64,000 nucleotides of DNA from Desulfitobacterium_A sp034927245. GTDB lineage: Bacteria > Bacillota > Desulfitobacteriia > Desulfitobacteriales > Desulfitobacteriaceae. Numbering within the stretch: position 1 is the first letter of the stretch; the number at the start of each line of letters is the position of its first letter. The position numbers were made by a program, and so were the translations under genes. The stretch spans positions 1 through 64,000 of the forward strand of contig NZ_JAYFQK010000010.1 of assembly GCF_034927245.1 (NCBI RefSeq), written 5' to 3'. Positions 60,235 to 64,000 of this stretch are shown here, in pieces. A model generated the notes under the pieces. The model saw only the letters and a list, made by a program, of their open reading frames with translations, was not told the DNA's origin and made no database searches.

Positions 60235-61614
60235 TTAGACTTCAACAATTTTACCGGGGTTAACGCGATTTTCAGGGTCGAAAGTCCTTTTAATCTTTCT
60301 AAAGGCTTCCATCGCAACCGGTTGGAACTCTGAATCAAGATACTTTTTCTTAACGAGCCCAATTCCGTGCTCACCACTGATTGTACCGCCGAGACCAAGG
60401 GCCATCTTACAGAGCGCCTGTTCCGCAGCATGGACGATTTTAACTTCCTCAGCATCCCGTTGATCAAAAAGAATTAACGGATGAAGATTGCCATCGCCGG
60501 CATGGGCTACAACCCCGATCGTTACTCCAAATTCTTTGGCTACTTTAAGAATTCCCTCAATCGCTTTCGGGAAATTGCTTCTCGGAACCGTAATATCATT
60601 AACACCATACGACGGTCTGACCCGGGCCACAGATCCGAAAGCACAACGTCTGGAAGCCCAAATTTGATTGACTTCAGCTGCCGATTGCGCAACTCTGAAT
60701 TCTCTCGCATCAGCTTTCTTGGTGATTTCGCCGATCGTCTTGACCTGCTCATCCATATCTGACGGATATCCATCAATCTCAATAATCAGAACGGCTCCGG
60801 CATCACGGGCAAGCCCGGCATGACAGAAGTCCTCAGTCGTATTGATCAGGAGATTGTCCATTAACTCAAGGGTCGTCGGAACAATACCGGCGGCAACGAT
60901 ATCGGCAACCGTTTGTGAAGCATCTTCAACTTTGTTGTAAGTCGCTAACATTGTTCTTGTGGTGACCGGTGTAGGTATGACACGGACAATAATCTTCGTG
61001 ATGAATCCTAAGATTCCTTCCGAGCCGCATAAGATCCTCGTCAAGTCATAACCGGGCTCACTTTTAAAGTTCCGTCCTCCGGTATTAATGATCTTACCAT
61101 TGGGAAGAACAAATTCGAGACCCAAGATATAATCGCGGGTAACCCCATATTTAAAGCACTTAGGCCCACCTGAGCATTCAGAGACATTTCCTCCGAGTGT
61201 TGAAGCTTTATAGGAAGATGGATCCGGAGGAAAATAGCAGCCTTTCTTTTCAAGTTCGACTTGAAGGTCGAAATTGATCACTCCAGGTTGAACGACTGCA
61301 ACATAATTTTCCGTATCTATTTCAAGGATTTGATTCATGCGGGCAAAGTTCATAACCACGCAATTTTCAACGGGAATGGATCCACCACTCTCATTCGTTC
61401 CGGCACCTCTGGGAACGAGTCTAATATTTTGCTCGTTTAAGTATTTAACGAGTTCAACAACTTGTTCTGTGGTTTGCGGAGAAACGACTCCTAATGCATC
61501 ACCGGATAATAATGTACCATCATAGCTATAAGAGAACAAACCTGTTTTGTCTGTTACCACGTTGTTCTCCCCAACTATTTCTTTCAAGCGATTAATAACC
61601 GTTTGGGATAACAT
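60235..61614 (-). CDS. FAD-linked (D-)lactate/glycolate oxidase, GlcD type
   Basis: 459 residues. FAD_binding_4 domain (VRLVPRGAGTNESGGSIP-like core, AVVQPGVINFDLQVELEKKG, LGGNVSECSGGPKCFKYG) and FAD-oxidase C-terminal domain (VAHAGDGNLHPLILFDQRDA, GTISGEHGIGLVKKKYLD). It oxidises a 2-hydroxy acid, here most likely lactate, with the paired oxidase and the CCG-type Fe-S protein as electron acceptor. AAGGAGGG precedes ATG 61614. Stereo-preference cannot be read directly. Confidence 0.92.
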   Translation of the reverse strand: MLSQTVINRLKEIVGENNVVTDKTGLFSYSYDGTLLSGDALGVVSPQTTEQVVELVKYLNEQNIRLVPRGAGTNESGGSIPVENCVVMNFARMNQILEIDTENYVAVVQPGVINFDLQVELEKKGCYFPPDPSSYKASTLGGNVSECSGGPKCFKYGVTRDYILGLEFVLPNGKIINTGGRNFKSEPGYDLTRILCGSEGILGFITKIIVRVIPTPVTTRTMLATYNKVEDASQTVADIVAAGIVPTTLELMDNLLINTTEDFCHAGLARDAGAVLIIEIDGYPSDMDEQVKTIGEITKKADAREFRVAQSAAEVNQIWASRRCAFGSVARVRPSYGVNDITVPRSNFPKAIEGILKVAKEFGVTIGVVAHAGDGNLHPLILFDQRDAEEVKIVHAAEQALCKMALGLGGTISGEHGIGLVKKKYLDSEFQPVAMEAFRKIKRTFDPENRVNPGKIVEV

Positions 61615-61638
61615 GTTCAGCCCTCCTTATCTTTTAGC

Positions 61639-62934
61639 CTACAGACTTACTCCAGGATTAATAATCCCTTTAGGATCAAACTTGTGGCGAAGTCCATTGA
61701 TAATTTCTGTAGTCGCAGACCACATTTCCGCATCATTATATGCTTCACACTTCAGTTGGCAGCCTAAAAGGCCGGTGACATTGCCACCCAAAGACATCGC
61801 CATTTTGTTGATCTTTTGGGCCGAAGCCGTCATGTCCGCATTCTCCGGCAGGAGGACACGTGCAAATCCTAACAATCCCTCGACGACAACTCCCGGACAA
61901 GCTCCCAGATCTCCGACAATTCCTTCTAATTGAGTAAGTGCTTGCGGCATTTTTTTCGGTCCCACAGCAAATTCAATAACTTGCTCAGGCTTATGATTCA
62001 CGGCTTGACGAGCCTTAAGCCATGCGTTAATGACATTCTCGTAAGCTGCATCATCATCGATAATTTGGACATCTGTGCCCCCGCCTAAGCTAAAAACAGC
62101 GGCAATTTCATTCGCCAGGTTTTGAGATGACTGAACAAAGCCTTTCAAATCGATCAAAGCAAGGTGCCCTTGACCCGGAAGAACATCTTTCACCAAGCTT
62201 TCGCTGATCAGATTAATGCGGTCAGGTTGAATATTCCGTTTAATGATCGTATTGAAGGTTGCATTGGCCATATGCAGAGAAGCAAAACGAGCGACAACGG
62301 CCTTCTTGACAGCCGGCATCGGTAAGAGTTTCACCAACAGCTTGGTAAAGATCCCCAACGTCCCTTTACTGCCCACTGCAAGGTGGATGAAGTCTAATCC
62401 GGAAACGTTCTTAATACATTTGTTCCCGATCTCCATAATTTCACCGGTAGGCTGAACCATTTCAAAACCCAAGAGGAACGTCCGTGTCGGGCCATATTTA
62501 AAGGTCTGCGAATCCGCATCACCGATTGCAAAGCAGCCACCGATAGAACTTGTATCCACGGCATAGGGTTCCGGAGGAAAATACAACCCTGCTGCCTCGA
62601 CTTGCTTAATAAACTCTTGATGGGTCATCCCAGGCTCGACTACAGCCACAAGATTCTGATGATCCATCTCGATGATTTTATTCATACGAGCCATGATTAA
62701 GACGATACCCTCTCCTAAATCCCGGGTATCAGCCACTTGCCCACCGACGGAGATTTTAATATTTTCCTCGTTTGCCAATGCAACAACACCGGATACCTCG
62801 GAAGCATTTCCGGGAAGGACTACCGCTGCCGGTTTTCCGGTTCCTTTAAGATATTTAGCCATCTCCGATGGGTTGTCAATAACATTTGGGTCGCCGACAA
62901 TCCCTTTTAACTTACTAATGATTGCGTTGCTCAT
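61639..62934 (-). CDS. Second FAD-binding oxidase subunit, GlcD/GlcE type (431 aa)
   Basis: 431 residues with an FAD_binding_4 domain (AAVVLPGNASEVSGVVALAN, VAVVEPGMTHQEFIKQVEAA, SSIGGCFAIGDADSQTFKYG). The C-terminal domain is weaker: it lacks the GEHGIG motif seen in the neighbour. It is therefore probably a non-identical partner subunit, as GlcE is to GlcD. It lies 36 nt downstream of the Fe-S gene and 24 nt before the GlcD gene. Confidence 0.88.
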   Translation of the reverse strand: MSNAIISKLKGIVGDPNVIDNPSEMAKYLKGTGKPAAVVLPGNASEVSGVVALANEENIKISVGGQVADTRDLGEGIVLIMARMNKIIEMDHQNLVAVVEPGMTHQEFIKQVEAAGLYFPPEPYAVDTSSIGGCFAIGDADSQTFKYGPTRTFLLGFEMVQPTGEIMEIGNKCIKNVSGLDFIHLAVGSKGTLGIFTKLLVKLLPMPAVKKAVVARFASLHMANATFNTIIKRNIQPDRINLISESLVKDVLPGQGHLALIDLKGFVQSSQNLANEIAAVFSLGGGTDVQIIDDDAAYENVINAWLKARQAVNHKPEQVIEFAVGPKKMPQALTQLEGIVGDLGACPGVVVEGLLGFARVLLPENADMTASAQKINKMAMSLGGNVTGLLGCQLKCEAYNDAEMWSATTEIINGLRHKFDPKGIINPGVSL

Positions 62935-62970
62935 GACTACCCGCCCTTCTTCGTTTATTCGAAACTCATT

Positions 62971-64000
62971 CTAATCTTCGTAAGCCTGAGCCATTAAGTC
63001 AGCCACATGCATTACTTTTTGATGTTGACCTGCCAAACTGACTCCGGTCTGAATCCGTAAAATGCATGCCGGGCAACTTGTGGCCACGACGTCCGCTCCG
63101 GTATCATTAATGTTACTCGTTTTTTGACGAGTAATCTTCGTCGAAATATCGTGGTAGAAGGCTTGCACAAGACCGGAAGCACCACAGCAGCGATTGGCTT
63201 CATTCATTTCAACGAATTCAACCCTCGGAAGCATTTGCAACATTTGACGAGGTTCTTTTGTTACACCAATGCCTCTTACCATGTGACAAGGATCATGATA
63301 AGTGACTTTAGTCGGAGTGGAATTATGGAGTTTTGAAGGATCGACACCGATTTGTGCCATATATTCAGAGAACTCTACAACTTTGTTGCAGAACATTTGA
63401 ACCTGTGGCAGATAATTTGGATCATCAGCAAAGAGATTAAGATATTCGTTCCTAAGCATCGATGCACAAGATGCACAACCGGTAAGGATGACGTCGACAT
63501 CTTTAGCTAAGAAGGTTTCAATGGTTTTCCGGGCATTGACCTTAGCTGTTTCAAAATCTCCATAAGCATATTGCGGCAACCCGCAGCATACTTGATCCTT
63601 CGGGATAGTCACTTCACAATCATTTTTGGTTAATACTTTAACAATTGAATGGGCGGATCCATCTAAGGAGTAGTTCAAGAAACAACCCACATAAAAAGCA
63701 ACCTTATGTTGAGGATTTTTAACTGTAATCTTCTCGGGAACTTGTTCAAGAAATGGTTTTTTTGCAACAGGGAAATTCTTAATATCGATCCCCCGGAAGA
63801 AGTCCATACCATCAATCTTTTCAAGTGTACTTTTTCCCATACCCCTGAAAAGTTTGAAACCACGGTCAAGTTTCTTCGGATCTGCTAAAGTCTTTAAGGC
63901 GAATGATTTAACAAAAGGATGAATTCCTTTTTGTAATTTTAGTTCACGTCGCGCAAGCATAACCAGTTCATTTGCATGAACCCCACTCGGGCATGCAAGA
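62971..64000 (-). CDS. CCG-domain (Fe-S) oxidoreductase subunit, GlcF type, 5' incomplete
   Basis: The frame is open to the right edge, so the start is missing. The first visible residues (ACPSGVHANELV) are the end of a 4Fe-4S ferredoxin motif. Two CCG domains follow: CFLNYS...QVCCGLPQ...GCASC and CHMVRG...RCCGASG...CPAC, which hold a further iron-sulfur centre. It passes electrons from the FAD subunits towards the quinone pool or another carrier. It is first in the visible lactate operon. Confidence 0.92.
   Translation of the reverse strand, partial: LACPSGVHANELVMLARRELKLQKGIHPFVKSFALKTLADPKKLDRGFKLFRGMGKSTLEKIDGMDFFRGIDIKNFPVAKKPFLEQVPEKITVKNPQHKVAFYVGCFLNYSLDGSAHSIVKVLTKNDCEVTIPKDQVCCGLPQYAYGDFETAKVNARKTIETFLAKDVDVILTGCASCASMLRNEYLNLFADDPNYLPQVQMFCNKVVEFSEYMAQIGVDPSKLHNSTPTKVTYHDPCHMVRGIGVTKEPRQMLQMLPRVEFVEMNEANRCCGASGLVQAFYHDISTKITRQKTSNINDTGADVVATSCPACILRIQTGVSLAGQHQKVMHVADLMAQAYED

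Overview
The window looks like a piece of a Clostridia chromosome, most likely a Desulfosporosinus/Desulfitobacterium-type member of the Peptococcaceae, carrying an integrated siphovirus-like prophage of about 55.7 kb. The host assignment is an inference from the lactate-utilisation genes on the right (two FAD-linked GlcD-type oxidases, a CCG-domain Fe-S subunit, an LctP permease and a cupin) and from the MASE3-GGDEF-HD-GYP gene on the left. The host flanks are AT-richer than the centre.

Layout. 1-1757: a broken host cyclic-di-GMP gene and its terminator. About 1795-57470: the prophage. Both ends carry TGCACCA and the palindrome TCGTTAACGA. Its left arm (1941-14546, minus strand) is cargo. 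It runs from a small XRE regulator through a complete type I restriction-modification set (hsdM, hsdS, hsdR), a GIY-YIG/DUF4357 protein and a DUF262-DUF1524-DUF4268 protein, to a compact module of five small genes (leucine-rich-repeat-like, unknown, membrane, and two Cys-rich zinc-ribbon repeat proteins). A divergent control region (14547-14836) with two good promoters separates this from the plus-strand lysogeny pair (XRE regulator and ImmA/IrrE-type peptidase).

16049-26677 is the early/replication region: small ORFs separated by long RNA hairpins, a sigma-like regulator, an SNF2-type helicase split by an HNH endonuclease gene, a family A DNA polymerase, a primase-helicase, a repeat cluster that may be an origin, a VRR-NUC nuclease and a DUF1492/ArpU-like late regulator. 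26797-36300 is the packaging entry, HNH then small and large terminase. Between the terminase genes lie a phage SAM synthetase (MetK), two tandem ParB-like/DNA methyltransferase fusions and a string of small accessory genes.

36317-51962 is an HK97-type structural and lysis module: portal, ClpP-like protease, capsid, connectors, tail tube, tail chaperones with a programmed frameshift, tape measure, tail tip, holin and amidase. It is interrupted by a two-gene moron with its own promoter. 52134-57422 holds three consecutive large serine recombinases with small partner proteins. 57663 onward is host again: an intact tRNA-Leu(UAG) with its terminator, then the lactate operon on the minus strand, running off the right edge.

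How it works together. The recombinases would integrate and excise the element, and the XRE/ImmA pair would hold lysogeny. The cargo operon would defend the lysogen against other phages, and MetK with the two methyltransferases could mark or protect the phage's own DNA. The most promising material for something undescribed is the hsdMSR + GIY-YIG + DUF262 operon with its zinc-ribbon/LRR tail, the folded intergenic elements at 16242-17120, the AAGTTAC repeat cluster at 25406-25652, and the tail-region moron.
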